From the NCBI GenBank assembly GCA_934567745.1, contig CAKTJM010000006.1:1-29444 (forward strand): a stretch of DNA of 29,444 bases, written 5' to 3'. The stretch is from an uncultured Eubacteriales bacterium. Lineage in GTDB: Bacteria > Bacillota > Clostridia > Oscillospirales > Oscillospiraceae. The first letter of the stretch is position 1; each line of letters opens with the position of its first letter. A program made the translations under genes and the position numbers. Below, piece by piece: positions 1 through 7,252 of the stretch. The notes beneath the pieces are model-generated. The model was not told the DNA's origin and ran no database searches. It saw only the letters and a list, made by a program, of their open reading frames with translations.

Positions 1-108
1 TGACCAATTTCAACAGATAGAATTTGGGCGTTTTCCCCCGGTTTTTTTGTGCTTTTCGGAGTTTTTTCCGTCACGGACCGTTTTTCCCCTTCCCTTTTCC
101 GTTCCCTG

Positions 109-117
109 TGGTAGAAT
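109..117 (+). promoter_or_regulatory. Candidate extended -10 element of the thioesterase gene
   Basis: TGG followed by TAGAAT matches an extended -10 (TGnTATAAT) and lies about 38 bases before the start codon at 155. No good -35 hexamer is visible 17 bases upstream; that stretch is pyrimidine-rich. The remaining sequence from 1 to 108 shows no gene I can support. Confidence 0.3.
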
Positions 118-154
118 CATGGGCGAAACGACCATAGCAAGGAGGACCATACCT

Positions 155-547
155 ATGTTACGACCCGGCATCGCTTTCGAGCAGACCTTCGCTGTCACCG
201 AGGACCTGACCGCCCGCGTCGTCGGCAGCGGCACCCTCGACGTGCTCGCCACCCCCGTCATGATCGCCCGGATGGAGGAGGCCGCCTGGCGCGCCGTCGC
301 GCCGGAGCTCCCGGAGGACAGCGGCACCGTCGGCACCCACATGGACGTCAAGCACGTCAGCCCCACCCCCGTCGGCATGGACGTCACCTGCCGGGCGGAG
401 CTGACCGAGGTGGACGGCCGCCGGCTCGTCTTCCGCGTCACCGCGCAGGACGCCGCCGGTCCGATCGGCGAGGGCGTCCACGAGCGCGCCGTCATCCAGA
501 ACGAGCGCTTCGTGAGCAAGGCGCAGAAGAAGCGCGCCGCCGAGTGA
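155..547 (+). CDS. FlK-like hotdog-fold acyl-CoA thioesterase
   Basis: A 130-residue single-domain hotdog protein of the family that includes fluoroacetyl-CoA thioesterase FlK. I start it at ATG 155 because AAGGAGG lies just upstream with normal spacing, although the frame stays open back to 47. Thr33, Glu41 and His67 have the same mutual spacing as the FlK catalytic triad Thr42/Glu50/His76, and the segment GTHMDVKHVSPTP matches the conserved core of the family. A second conserved part is GEGVHERAVI (about 105-114). The likely role is cytosolic hydrolysis of a short acyl-CoA. The substrate is not visible: resistance to fluoroacetate is only the founding member's role, and most relatives are uncharacterised. 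It stands alone, convergent with the AEC transporter gene. Confidence 0.85.
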   Translation: MLRPGIAFEQTFAVTEDLTARVVGSGTLDVLATPVMIARMEEAAWRAVAPELPEDSGTVGTHMDVKHVSPTPVGMDVTCRAELTEVDGRRLVFRVTAQDAAGPIGEGVHERAVIQNERFVSKAQKKRAAE

Positions 548-569
548 GCTCTCCCCTATCAGGACGACG

Positions 570-607
570 AAGGCCCGCGGGATCGCGATCTGATCCCGCG
601 GGCCTTT
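570..607. terminator. Hairpin between convergent genes
   Basis: Perfect 15-base arms (AAGGCCCGCGGGATC and its complement) enclose an 8-base loop between the convergent thioesterase and AEC genes. It could serve both strands. The T-tracts are short (TTT on +, TTC on -), so efficiency rests mainly on the very stable stem. Confidence 0.75.
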
Positions 608-626
608 CCCTGTATCCGTATCGCGC

Positions 627-1544
627 TCAGAACACCAGCCAGGTCACCAGCGGCAGGGTCACGGCGCACAGGACCGTGCTCAGGAAGTTGATCCGCGATG
701 CCAGGCGGTCGTCCGCCCCGAACTGCACGCTCAGGATCGTGATCATCGCCGCCGACGGGCAGGCCATCTCGATCGCGTACACGCCCAGGGTCTGGGTCCC
801 CTCCGGCAGGATCAGGCCCATCACCACCCAGCACACCAGCGGACAGACCACCAGCCGCACCAGGCTCAGGGCATAGCACCGCACGTCGCGCAGCGCCTCG
901 CGCATCGGCACCGCGCTCAGCGAGACGCCCACGATGACCATCGACATCGGCACCGTCGCCGCGCCGAGGGTCGAGAGCGTGTCCGCGATCAGACCGGGCA
1001 CGGGGATCTCGAACAGGAACAGCACGATCGCCAGCACCGTCGCCACCAGCGGCGCCGTGAGCACGTCGCGCGGTCGGAACGGGCCGCGCTCCGCCCGCAG
1101 CAGCGCCACGCCGACCGTGTACAGCAGCAGGTTGAACGGGATGTTCGTCAGCGAGGCGCTGAACACCGCCTCCTTGCCGCACACCGCCTCCACCACCGGG
1201 AAGCCGATGAACATGTTGTTCATGAAGAACACGGACAGCATCGCCACGTCGCGGTCCTTCCCGCGGAAGCCCAGCACCCGCGCCGCCAGCCAGCCGATCG
1301 CGCCGCTGAGGAGGAAGCCCGCGAACGCCGCCGCCAGGGCCAGCGCCAGCTCCTCGCCCGCCAGCTGCGGCTCCACGTTCGCCACCGAGCTGAGGATCAT
1401 GCCAACGATGAACACGCTCATCACCAGCTTGCTCGCCTTGCGGCTGAACGCCGCGTCGATCCAACCGGCCCGCGCGCAGCCGAAGCCCACCAGCATCAGC
1501 AGGACCAGCATCACCATCTTCTCCAGGACGATCAAGGCCGACAT
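627..1544 (-). CDS. AEC-family (auxin efflux carrier-type) membrane transporter
   Basis: A 305-residue integral membrane protein with about ten hydrophobic segments, starting with VLEKMVMLVLLMLVGFGCARAG and containing the NNMFIGFPVV segment (about residues 109-118) typical of the AEC family. Family members are secondary carriers for organic acids such as malate, or other small anions; the substrate cannot be read from sequence. The ATG at 1544 has GGAGGG eight bases upstream. It lies downstream of purB on the same strand, separated by a terminator hairpin. No clear promoter is visible in the short gap, so it may depend on read-through or on a promoter I cannot recognise. Confidence 0.88.
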   Translation of the reverse strand: MSALIVLEKMVMLVLLMLVGFGCARAGWIDAAFSRKASKLVMSVFIVGMILSSVANVEPQLAGEELALALAAAFAGFLLSGAIGWLAARVLGFRGKDRDVAMLSVFFMNNMFIGFPVVEAVCGKEAVFSASLTNIPFNLLLYTVGVALLRAERGPFRPRDVLTAPLVATVLAIVLFLFEIPVPGLIADTLSTLGAATVPMSMVIVGVSLSAVPMREALRDVRCYALSLVRLVVCPLVCWVVMGLILPEGTQTLGVYAIEMACPSAAMITILSVQFGADDRLASRINFLSTVLCAVTLPLVTWLVF

Positions 1545-1575
1545 CGGCTCGTCCCTCCTCTCATCCTCTGCTCAG

Positions 1576-1605
1576 AAAAGGACTGCCGCTCGCGGCAGTC
1601 CTTTT
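1576..1605 (-). terminator. Terminator after purB
   Basis: Inverted repeat AAAAGGACTGCCG / CGGCAGTCCTTTT with a 4-base loop. It lies 22 bases past the purB stop and ends in a T-run when read on the minus strand. The stem is flanked by A and T runs, so it could work in both directions. Confidence 0.85.
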
Positions 1606-1627
1606 TCTCTCTGTTCGCTGTGGTATC

Positions 1628-3061
1628 TCAGACCTTGATCTCGGTCCCCTGGCCGCTCAGCGCGTCCGGATAGCGCGCGAGCACCGGCGCGATCTCGTCG
1701 CGCAGGAAGGCGTCCACCTGCTCCGGGCAGCAGCCGATGTACGCCGACGGGTCCAGATGGCCCATGACCTCCTCGCGGGTCAGGCCGAAGGCCGGATCGG
1801 CCGCGATGCGTTCGAGCAGGTCGTTCTCCTTGCCCTCGTCCTTGACCCGGTGGCCCGCCGCCAGAGAGTGGGTGCGGATCCGCTCGTGCAGCTCCTGCCG
1901 GTCGCCGCCGCGCTTGACGGCGTCCATCAGGATGTTCTCCGTGGCCATGAAGGGCAGCTCCTCCATGACGTGGCGCTCGATGACCTTCGGGTGGACGACC
2001 AGACCGGAGCAGACGTTCTCATACAGGCTCAGGATCGCATCGACCGCGAGGAAGGCCTCCGGCACGCAGATGCGCTTGTTCGCGGAGTCGTCCAGCGTCC
2101 GCTCGAACCACTGGAGGGAGGCGGTCATGGCCGGGTTCACCGCGTCGGCGATGACGTAGCGCGCGAGGGCGCAGATGCGCTCGGAGCGCATGGGGTTGCG
2201 CTTATAGGGCATGGCGGAGGAGCCGACCTGATGGGCCTCGAACGGCTCCTCGATCTCCTTCATGTGGCACAGCAGACGCATGTCCGTGCCGAACTTGTGC
2301 GCGGACTGGGCGATGCCGGACAGGGTCGCCAGGATGGCGGCGTCCACCTTACGGGTGTAGGTCTGGCCGGAGACCGGCTGCACGAGGGCGAAGCCCATCT
2401 CGTCGGCGATCATCCGGTCGAGCTGCTCGACCTTCGCGTGGTCCCCGCCGAACAGCTCCAAAAAGCTCGCCTGGGTGCCGGTGGTGCCCTTGCAGCCGAG
2501 CATCCGCAAGGTGGACAGGCGGTACTCGACCTCCTCCAGGTCCAGCAGCAGCTCGTTCATCCACAGGGTCGCGCGCTTGCCGACGGTGACGAGCTGGGCC
2601 GCCTGGTAGTGGGTCCAGCCGAGGGTCGGCAGGGCCTTGTTCTGCGCGGCGAAGTCGCCCAGCTTGGCCAGGATGCGCACGAGCTTCCCACGGATCAGCT
2701 CCAGCCCCTCGCGCATGAGGAGGACGTCGGTGTTGTCGCCGACGTAGCAGCTCGTCGCGCCGAGGTGGATGATGGGCATCGCGGTCGGGCAGTGGGCGCC
2801 GTAGGCGTGGATGTGGGCCATGACGTCGTGGCGCAGCTCGCGCTCCTTCTGCTCGGCGAGGGGGTAGTCGATGTGGTCGCGCTCCCGCTCTAACTCGGCG
2901 ATCTGTTCCTCGGTGATGGGCAGGCCCAGGGCGCGCTCGGCGCGGGCCAGGGCGATCCAGAGGCGATGCCAGGTGGTGAACTTCTTGTCCGGGGAGAAGA
3001 GATAGAGCATCTCACGGCTGGCATAGCGCGAGGCCAGCGGGCTCTCGTAGGTATCTTTCAT
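1628..3061 (-). CDS. purB: Adenylosuccinate lyase
   Basis: A 477-residue cytosolic enzyme of the fumarase/aspartase superfamily. It releases fumarate from SAICAR and from adenylosuccinate in purine synthesis. The superfamily signature SSAMPYKRNP lies near residue 285 and holds the flexible catalytic serine loop. GWTHYQ near residue 150 carries a conserved histidine, and TSCYVGDNTD lies near 105. The N-terminus MKDTYESPLASRYAS matches clostridial PurB, supporting ATG 3061, but the ribosome site is weak (AAAGG about 13 bases upstream). It is not next to other pur genes and appears to be transcribed alone, with a terminator after it. I see no purine riboswitch in the short leader. Confidence 0.96.
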   Translation of the reverse strand: MKDTYESPLASRYASREMLYLFSPDKKFTTWHRLWIALARAERALGLPITEEQIAELERERDHIDYPLAEQKERELRHDVMAHIHAYGAHCPTAMPIIHLGATSCYVGDNTDVLLMREGLELIRGKLVRILAKLGDFAAQNKALPTLGWTHYQAAQLVTVGKRATLWMNELLLDLEEVEYRLSTLRMLGCKGTTGTQASFLELFGGDHAKVEQLDRMIADEMGFALVQPVSGQTYTRKVDAAILATLSGIAQSAHKFGTDMRLLCHMKEIEEPFEAHQVGSSAMPYKRNPMRSERICALARYVIADAVNPAMTASLQWFERTLDDSANKRICVPEAFLAVDAILSLYENVCSGLVVHPKVIERHVMEELPFMATENILMDAVKRGGDRQELHERIRTHSLAAGHRVKDEGKENDLLERIAADPAFGLTREEVMGHLDPSAYIGCCPEQVDAFLRDEIAPVLARYPDALSGQGTEIKV

Positions 3062-3130
3062 GGGACGTCACGACCTTTCTATATTTAATGTAAGGATAGT
3101 CGAAGCGACAGTGTCACCATCATATCACAC

Positions 3131-3155
3131 GCCCCCGGCCATTGCAACCGGGGGC
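3131..3155. repeat. GC-rich inverted repeat in the purB leader region
   Basis: GCCCCCGG and CCGGGGGC are separated by nine bases. There is no T-run on either side, so it is not a typical terminator by itself. It lies just beyond the aminotransferase terminator and about 70 bases upstream of purB, and may back up that terminator. Confidence 0.5.
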
Positions 3156-3160
3156 ATAGA

Positions 3161-3190
3161 AAAACGGACGGCCCCAGGCCGCCCGTTTTT
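3161..3190 (-). terminator. Terminator after the aminotransferase gene
   Basis: Arms AAAACGGACGGCC and GGCCGCCCGTTTT with one mismatch, flanked by A and T runs, begin about 25 bases past the aminotransferase stop. This is a canonical intrinsic terminator on the minus strand and is symmetrical enough to work in both directions. Confidence 0.85.
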
Positions 3191-3214
3191 GGGGGAACTG
3201 TGTAGATCGTGCGC

Positions 3215-4408
3215 TCAGGCCTCGGCCAGGAAGCGCTCGAGACGGTCCACGCCCTCCTTGATGTTCTCCATGGACACCGCGAAGGACCAGCGGACGTAGT
3301 TGGGCGCGCCGAAGCCGGTGCAGGGCACCACGGCGACGAGGCCCTTCTCCAGGAAGACCTCGGCGAAGTCGTCGGCGTCGCAGATGGTCTTGCCGTAGAG
3401 GGTCTTGCCGACCAGGCCGCCGATATCGACCATCATGTAGAACGTCGCCTCGGAGCGGACCGCGCGGACGGCGGGGATCTTGCTCATGCGCTCGTAGAGG
3501 TAATCGCGGCGCTTCTCGAACTGCTGGCGCATCCTCTCGACGTCGTCCTGGGGGCCGGTGTAGGCCACGACGGTCGCCGCCTGGGAGATGGAGCAGGTGC
3601 CGGAGGTGGCGTGGCTGAGGTAGTTGCTCATGACCTTGGCGATCTCAGGCTCGCAGGCGGCGAAGCCGATGCGCCAGCCGGTCATGCAGTAGGTCTTGGA
3701 GACGCCGCCGACCAGGACGGTGTGGCGCTTGACGTCCTCGCCCAGGGAGGCGAAGGAGGTGAAGGTACGGCCATCGAAGAGCAGCTTGTCGTAGATCTCG
3801 TCCGCGACGACGTACAGGTCGTGGGCCAGGCAGACCTTGGCCAGCTCGGCCAGGGCCGCGCCGTCGTAGACCATGCCGGTGGGGTTGCTGGGGTCATTGA
3901 GGATGAGCGCCTTGGTCTTGGGACTGATGGCGGCCTCGAGCTGGGCCGCAGACATCTTGAAGCCGGTCTCGGCCGTGGTCTCGACCACGACGGGCACGCC
4001 GCCGACCATCTTGATCAGCTCGTAGTAGCTGACCCAGTAGGGCGCGGGGAGGATGACCTCGTCGCCGGGATCGACCAGGGTGCGCAGGACGCCGTACAGG
4101 ACGTGCTTGGCGCCGGCGGTGACGACGATGTTCGCCGGCTCATACTTCAGACCGTAGTCCTCGGCCAGCCGATGACAGACGGCACGGCGGACGTCCATGG
4201 TCCCGGCGGTGGGGGTGTATTTGGTCACGTTGTCCCGGATCGCCTGGATGCCCGCTTCCTTGATGTGCTCGGGCGTGTCGAAGTCGGGCTGGCCCATGCC
4301 GAAGCCGATGACGTCGATGCCGTCGGCGCGCATCTTCTGGAACTTGGTGTCGATGGCGATGGTCGTGGACGCGTGGACAGAGGTCGCGAGGGCAGACAAC
4401 GTTTTCAT
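3215..4408 (-). CDS. Class I/II PLP-dependent aminotransferase (aspartate-type)
   Basis: A 397-residue fold-type I aminotransferase, most like the AspC/PatA-type aspartate transaminases of Firmicutes, which interconvert aspartate and oxaloacetate with 2-oxoglutarate/glutamate. Visible signatures are GMGQPDFDTP near residue 37, DPSNPTG near 170 (substrate carboxylate and PLP contacts), and SKTYCMTGWRIGF, in which Lys238 is the expected PLP Schiff-base lysine. I start at ATG 4408 because AAGGAAGG lies about ten bases upstream. The frame stays open to 4468, but those extra residues do not look like family sequence, and a promoter overlaps that stretch. It is a single-gene unit with its own promoter and terminator. 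Exact specificity (aspartate, or aromatic/prephenate) is not decided by sequence. Confidence 0.92.
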   Translation of the reverse strand: MKTLSALATSVHASTTIAIDTKFQKMRADGIDVIGFGMGQPDFDTPEHIKEAGIQAIRDNVTKYTPTAGTMDVRRAVCHRLAEDYGLKYEPANIVVTAGAKHVLYGVLRTLVDPGDEVILPAPYWVSYYELIKMVGGVPVVVETTAETGFKMSAAQLEAAISPKTKALILNDPSNPTGMVYDGAALAELAKVCLAHDLYVVADEIYDKLLFDGRTFTSFASLGEDVKRHTVLVGGVSKTYCMTGWRIGFAACEPEIAKVMSNYLSHATSGTCSISQAATVVAYTGPQDDVERMRQQFEKRRDYLYERMSKIPAVRAVRSEATFYMMVDIGGLVGKTLYGKTICDADDFAEVFLEKGLVAVVPCTGFGAPNYVRWSFAVSMENIKEGVDRLERFLAEA

Positions 4409-4455
4409 GATATCCATTCCTTCCTTATGGTTTCTCAACTCACGAGTACTGAAAC

Positions 4456-4484
4456 AGTATAGTGTCAAACTTGCAGTTTTGCAA
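4456..4484 (-). promoter_or_regulatory. Sigma-A-type promoter of the aminotransferase gene
   Basis: On the minus strand TTGCAA (4479-4484) and TATACT (4456-4461) are exactly 17 bases apart, about 48 bases before ATG 4408. The -35 lies in a near-palindrome, TTGCAAAACTGCAA, that could be an operator. The local sequence is much more AT-rich than the surrounding genes. Confidence 0.6.
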
Positions 4485-4536
4485 TAGGCAAGACGTGAAA
4501 AATGCCGATTTTGAAATATATTTCTTTGGTGGATTC

Positions 4537-4582
4537 AAAAAGGCGCGGCGTCCGGCGGGTGGAAAGCCCCGCCGCACGCCGC
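4537..4582 (-). terminator. Terminator after coaX
   Basis: On the minus strand GCGGCGT...CCCGCC pairs with GGCGGG...ACGCCGC around a short loop, with a small internal mismatch, followed by GCGCCTTTTT. It begins about 30 bases past the coaX stop. Confidence 0.75.
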
Positions 4583-4613
4583 GGTCCGGTGCTCGTATGC
4601 AGCGCCCCGACGC

Positions 4614-5402
4614 TCACTCGCTCCTGCGGCGGCGGTGGGGCTGGTTCTTTTGATAGAGGTGGTAGAGGCCGTCCATGATGAGGTCCGGATCGTAGACGAT
4701 CTCGCGGCGGCAATAGTGCCGGATCATCTCCGCGTTGCCGCCCGTCATGACGACCGTGGCCGCGGGCTGAGCGGCCTCCTCCATGCGGGCGATCATGCTG
4801 TCGATCATCCCGGCCGTGCCATAGAGCACGCCGGAGCGCATCGCATCGACCGTGCTGCGCCCGAGGACGGACGGCGGCTCCTCGATGGAGATGTGCGGCA
4901 GGGACGCGGCCCGCGCCGAGAGCGCCTCGACGGCGATCCGCACGCCGGGGATGATGACGCAGCCCTCGTAGGTGCTGCGCCCGAGGTAGGACATGGTCGT
5001 GGCGGTGCCCATGTCGATGACGATGATGGGCGAGGGATACTTCTGCTGCGCCGCGACCGAGGAGGCCACGATGTCCGCGCCGAGCTGGTTGTGGATCTCG
5101 GCGAGGATGTTCATCCCCGTCTTGATGCCCGGCCCGACCGACAGGGGCGTGACGCCCGTGAGCTGCCGCACCGCAGCGACCGTCGCGGCGGTCATCGGCG
5201 GGACGACGCTGGAGACGATCGCCCCCGTCACGGACCCGATGTCCGCGCGGTAGAGCTGGAACATGTCCAGGAAGTCGATGGCGATCTGGTCCCGTGTCTT
5301 GTTCTTGTCGGTCTTCAGTCCGCCCTTGAACCGGAGCCGTCCCTCCAGGTCATACAGACCGATGGTCATGGTCGAGTTGCCGATATCGGCTGCCAGGATC
5401 AT
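4614..5402 (-). CDS. coaX: Type III pantothenate kinase
   Basis: A 262-residue ASKHA-fold kinase that phosphorylates pantothenate in the first step of coenzyme A synthesis. The phosphate-binding motif DIGNSTMTIG starts at Asp6. Next come GPGIKTGMNI near residue 100 and the second phosphate motif IDMGTATTMSYLG near 130, and TGGNAEMI lies near the C-terminus. These fit the CoaX family, whose members are usually about 255-265 residues. ATG 5402 is chosen because GGGAGGGG sits about seven bases upstream. The upstream in-frame residues to 5438 are not family sequence and overlap the promoter. The tail is very arginine-rich (HRRRRSE). The gene has its own promoter and terminator. Confidence 0.95.
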   Translation of the reverse strand: MILAADIGNSTMTIGLYDLEGRLRFKGGLKTDKNKTRDQIAIDFLDMFQLYRADIGSVTGAIVSSVVPPMTAATVAAVRQLTGVTPLSVGPGIKTGMNILAEIHNQLGADIVASSVAAQQKYPSPIIVIDMGTATTMSYLGRSTYEGCVIIPGVRIAVEALSARAASLPHISIEEPPSVLGRSTVDAMRSGVLYGTAGMIDSMIARMEEAAQPAATVVMTGGNAEMIRHYCRREIVYDPDLIMDGLYHLYQKNQPHRRRRSE

Positions 5403-5438
5403 ATGCGCCCCTCCCGTCCTCGTCGTTCGATGACACAT

Positions 5439-5467
5439 ATTATATCGGAGCGTCCGGGAAAAATCAA
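5439..5467 (-). promoter_or_regulatory. Sigma-A-type promoter of coaX
   Basis: On the minus strand TTGATT (5462-5467) is followed 17 bases later by a perfect TATAAT (5439-5444). This ends about 36 bases before the coaX ATG. The -35 hexamer is part of the T-tract of the spoIVA terminator, so the two signals share bases. Confidence 0.75.
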
Positions 5468-5505
5468 GGGGACCGCCGCGTTTCTCGCAAGACCGCGGAG
5501 GTCCC
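5459..5505 (-). terminator. Terminator after spoIVA
   Basis: On the minus strand GGGGACC pairs with GGTCCCC, with a further CGCGG/CCGCG stem inside a short asymmetric bulge, followed by TTGATTTTT. It begins 11 bases past the spoIVA stop. Confidence 0.8.
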
Positions 5506-5516
5506 CCGGCCCCTCG

Positions 5517-6989
5517 TCACAGGATGATGCAGATGAGCCCGCCGGAGCCCTCGTTGAGGATCCGCTCCAGGGTCTGGCGCAGCTTCTGCCGGGCGTCCTC
5601 GGGCAGGTGCGCGAGCTTGACGGTCAGGTCCTCGTTCATCAGCTCGTGGCAGGAGCGGCCGAAGACGTCCAACGCCCATACCTTCTCCGGCGCGTCGGCG
5701 AAGTCGCGCGCCAGATGGGCCAGGAGGTCCTCCGACTGCTGCTCGCTGCCCACGATGGGCGCGACCTCCGCCTGGATGTCCGCCCGCATCAGGTGGATGC
5801 TCGGGGCCGTCGCGCGCAGGCGCACGCCGTACCGCCCGCCCTGGCGGAGCAGCTCCGGCTCCTCCAGCGTCAGCTCGTCGGCCTCGGGCAGGACCACGCC
5901 GTAGCCCGTGGCCCGGACCTCCCGCATCGCCGCCGCGACCCGCTCGTACTCCCGCTTCTGCGCGCCCAGCTCCGTCAGCAGGCGCACCAGCGCCCCGTCG
6001 TCCCCCACCGCCAGGCCCGTGCGCGCGCTGAGCGTCTCGTAGAACAGCGACCGCGGCAGGTCCAGCCGCGCCGTGCAGCGCCCGGTGCCGAGGTCCAGCC
6101 CCGTCACCTGCGCCTCGCTCAGGAGCGGGCAGCCCCCGATCTGCGCCACGGCCGGGGCCACGTCCCGGATCTTGTGCAGGCCGTCCATCGCGCCGCGGAT
6201 CGCCTCGAGCACCGCCGCGCGGATGGGGCTGTCTGCCTCCAGGGCGTCCACCCAGGCCGGGAGCCAGAGCGCGACCTCACCCACCGGGAACTCATACAGC
6301 ACCGACCGGATCACGTCCTCCACCGCCCGCTGGCCCAGCTCCAGACAGCTCACCGCCAGACAGGTCACCCCGTGCTCCTGGGCGAGAGCGTCCCGCAGGG
6401 CCTGGGCACCCTCGCTCTCCGGCCGGGCGGAGTTGACCAGGATCAGGAAGGGCTTGCCCAGCTCCTTCAGCTCCGCGATGACGCGGCGCTCCGCGTCCAC
6501 GTACGCCTCGCGCGGCAGGTCCGTGATCGTCCCGTCCGTCGTGACCACGACGCCGATCGTCGAGTGCTCCGCGATGACCCGCCGCGTGCCCAGCTCCGCC
6601 GCCTCGGCCATCGGCATCTCGTCCGCCGACCAGGGCGTGCGGACCATGCGCGGCTGGTCGTCCTCATACTGCCCCACCGCGCCGGGGACGAGATAGCCCA
6701 CGCAGTCGATCAGACGGACCGCGCACGTCCCGCCGCCCTCCAGGGCCAGCTCCACGGCCTCCTCCGGGACGAACTTCGGCTCCGCCGTCATCACCGTCCG
6801 CCCGGAGCCGCTCTGCGGCAGCTCGTCGCGCGCCCGGGCGCGGCGCTGGTCGTCCGGGATGTTCGGCAGGACCAGCCCCTCCATGAACCGCTTGATGAAC
6901 GTCGATTTGCCCGTCCGCGCCGGACCGACCACCCCGATGTAGATGTCCCCCGCCGTGCGCTCGGCGATGTCCTGATAGATGCTCCTCAT
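5517..6989 (-). CDS. spoIVA: Stage IV sporulation protein A (spore coat morphogenetic ATPase)
   Basis: A 490-residue protein, nearly the length of the Bacillus subtilis protein (492). SpoIVA hydrolyses ATP to polymerise on the outer forespore membrane and forms the base on which the spore coat assembles; it also affects cortex formation. The N-terminus IAERTAGDIYIGVVG leads into the Walker A loop GPARTGKST at residues 22-30, with Lys28 in the nucleotide-binding position. LIDCVGYLVPGAVG near residue 95 resembles a Walker B/switch region. The end, NEGSGGLICIIL, closely follows the conserved tail known to direct localisation. GGAAGGGG precedes ATG 6989. It is transcribed alone. Its presence shows that this lineage carries at least this part of the endospore programme. 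Confidence 0.97.
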   Translation of the reverse strand: MRSIYQDIAERTAGDIYIGVVGPARTGKSTFIKRFMEGLVLPNIPDDQRRARARDELPQSGSGRTVMTAEPKFVPEEAVELALEGGGTCAVRLIDCVGYLVPGAVGQYEDDQPRMVRTPWSADEMPMAEAAELGTRRVIAEHSTIGVVVTTDGTITDLPREAYVDAERRVIAELKELGKPFLILVNSARPESEGAQALRDALAQEHGVTCLAVSCLELGQRAVEDVIRSVLYEFPVGEVALWLPAWVDALEADSPIRAAVLEAIRGAMDGLHKIRDVAPAVAQIGGCPLLSEAQVTGLDLGTGRCTARLDLPRSLFYETLSARTGLAVGDDGALVRLLTELGAQKREYERVAAAMREVRATGYGVVLPEADELTLEEPELLRQGGRYGVRLRATAPSIHLMRADIQAEVAPIVGSEQQSEDLLAHLARDFADAPEKVWALDVFGRSCHELMNEDLTVKLAHLPEDARQKLRQTLERILNEGSGGLICIIL

Positions 6990-7039
6990 GTCCGCTCCCC
7001 TTCCTCCGGTTTTTCCTCATCTCTATGCGCCCCGCGGAC

Positions 7040-7068
7040 GAGGTATGCCGCACCGCCCCCAAAATGGC
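7040..7068 (-). promoter_or_regulatory. Possible sigma-E-type promoter of spoIVA
   Basis: On the minus strand GCCATTTT (7061-7068) and CATACCTC (7040-7047) are 13 bases apart, about 50 bases upstream of spoIVA. They partly resemble the mother-cell sigma-E elements (about ATCATATT and CATACAAT). spoIVA is a sigma-E gene in Bacillus, so this is reasonable, but the match is incomplete in a GC-rich leader. Confidence 0.3.
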
Positions 7069-7124
7069 CGGGATCGGCCCCCGCCGCCCCGCCGGATCTG
7101 GTGAAGTGTCACGAATCTCAGGAT

Positions 7125-7179
7125 CTAACATAGATTTAACATGAATCGATGGATGGATCTAACGATCTTTCCTTATAGT
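7125..7179 (+). promoter_or_regulatory. Candidate Pho-box repeats and -10 before the phosphate transporter
   Basis: CTAACA (7125-7130) and TTAACA (7136-7141) are direct repeats exactly 11 bases apart, as in PhoP boxes of Firmicutes (TTAACA-type repeats about one helical turn apart). A third, CTAACG, lies at 7159-7164, one base out of phase. TATAGT at 7174-7179 is a good -10 with no -35 hexamer, which fits an activator-dependent promoter. The DNA from about 7110 to 7200 is clearly AT-richer than its surroundings. Confidence 0.4.
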
Positions 7180-7252
7180 AAGCTGGTACGGATATGATCT
7201 CACGAACGACACGGCCCACGGCGGGCCGACCCTCGAAAGGAGTGGTCCCCTC

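Noticed and set aside
3062..3130. Promoter or purine riboswitch before purB
   Set aside because: GTGACA and TACATT are 19 bases apart, a poor match, and the leader is too short and lacks the conserved purine-riboswitch core.
3209..4462. Open frame of 417 codons on the + strand opposite the aminotransferase
   Set aside because: The minus strand carries all aminotransferase signatures including the PLP lysine; the + frame is an Asp/Gly/Val-rich shadow.
4635..7133. Open frame of 832 codons on the + strand across coaX and spoIVA
   Set aside because: It spans two well-identified minus-strand genes and their promoter/terminator region, with no family similarity.
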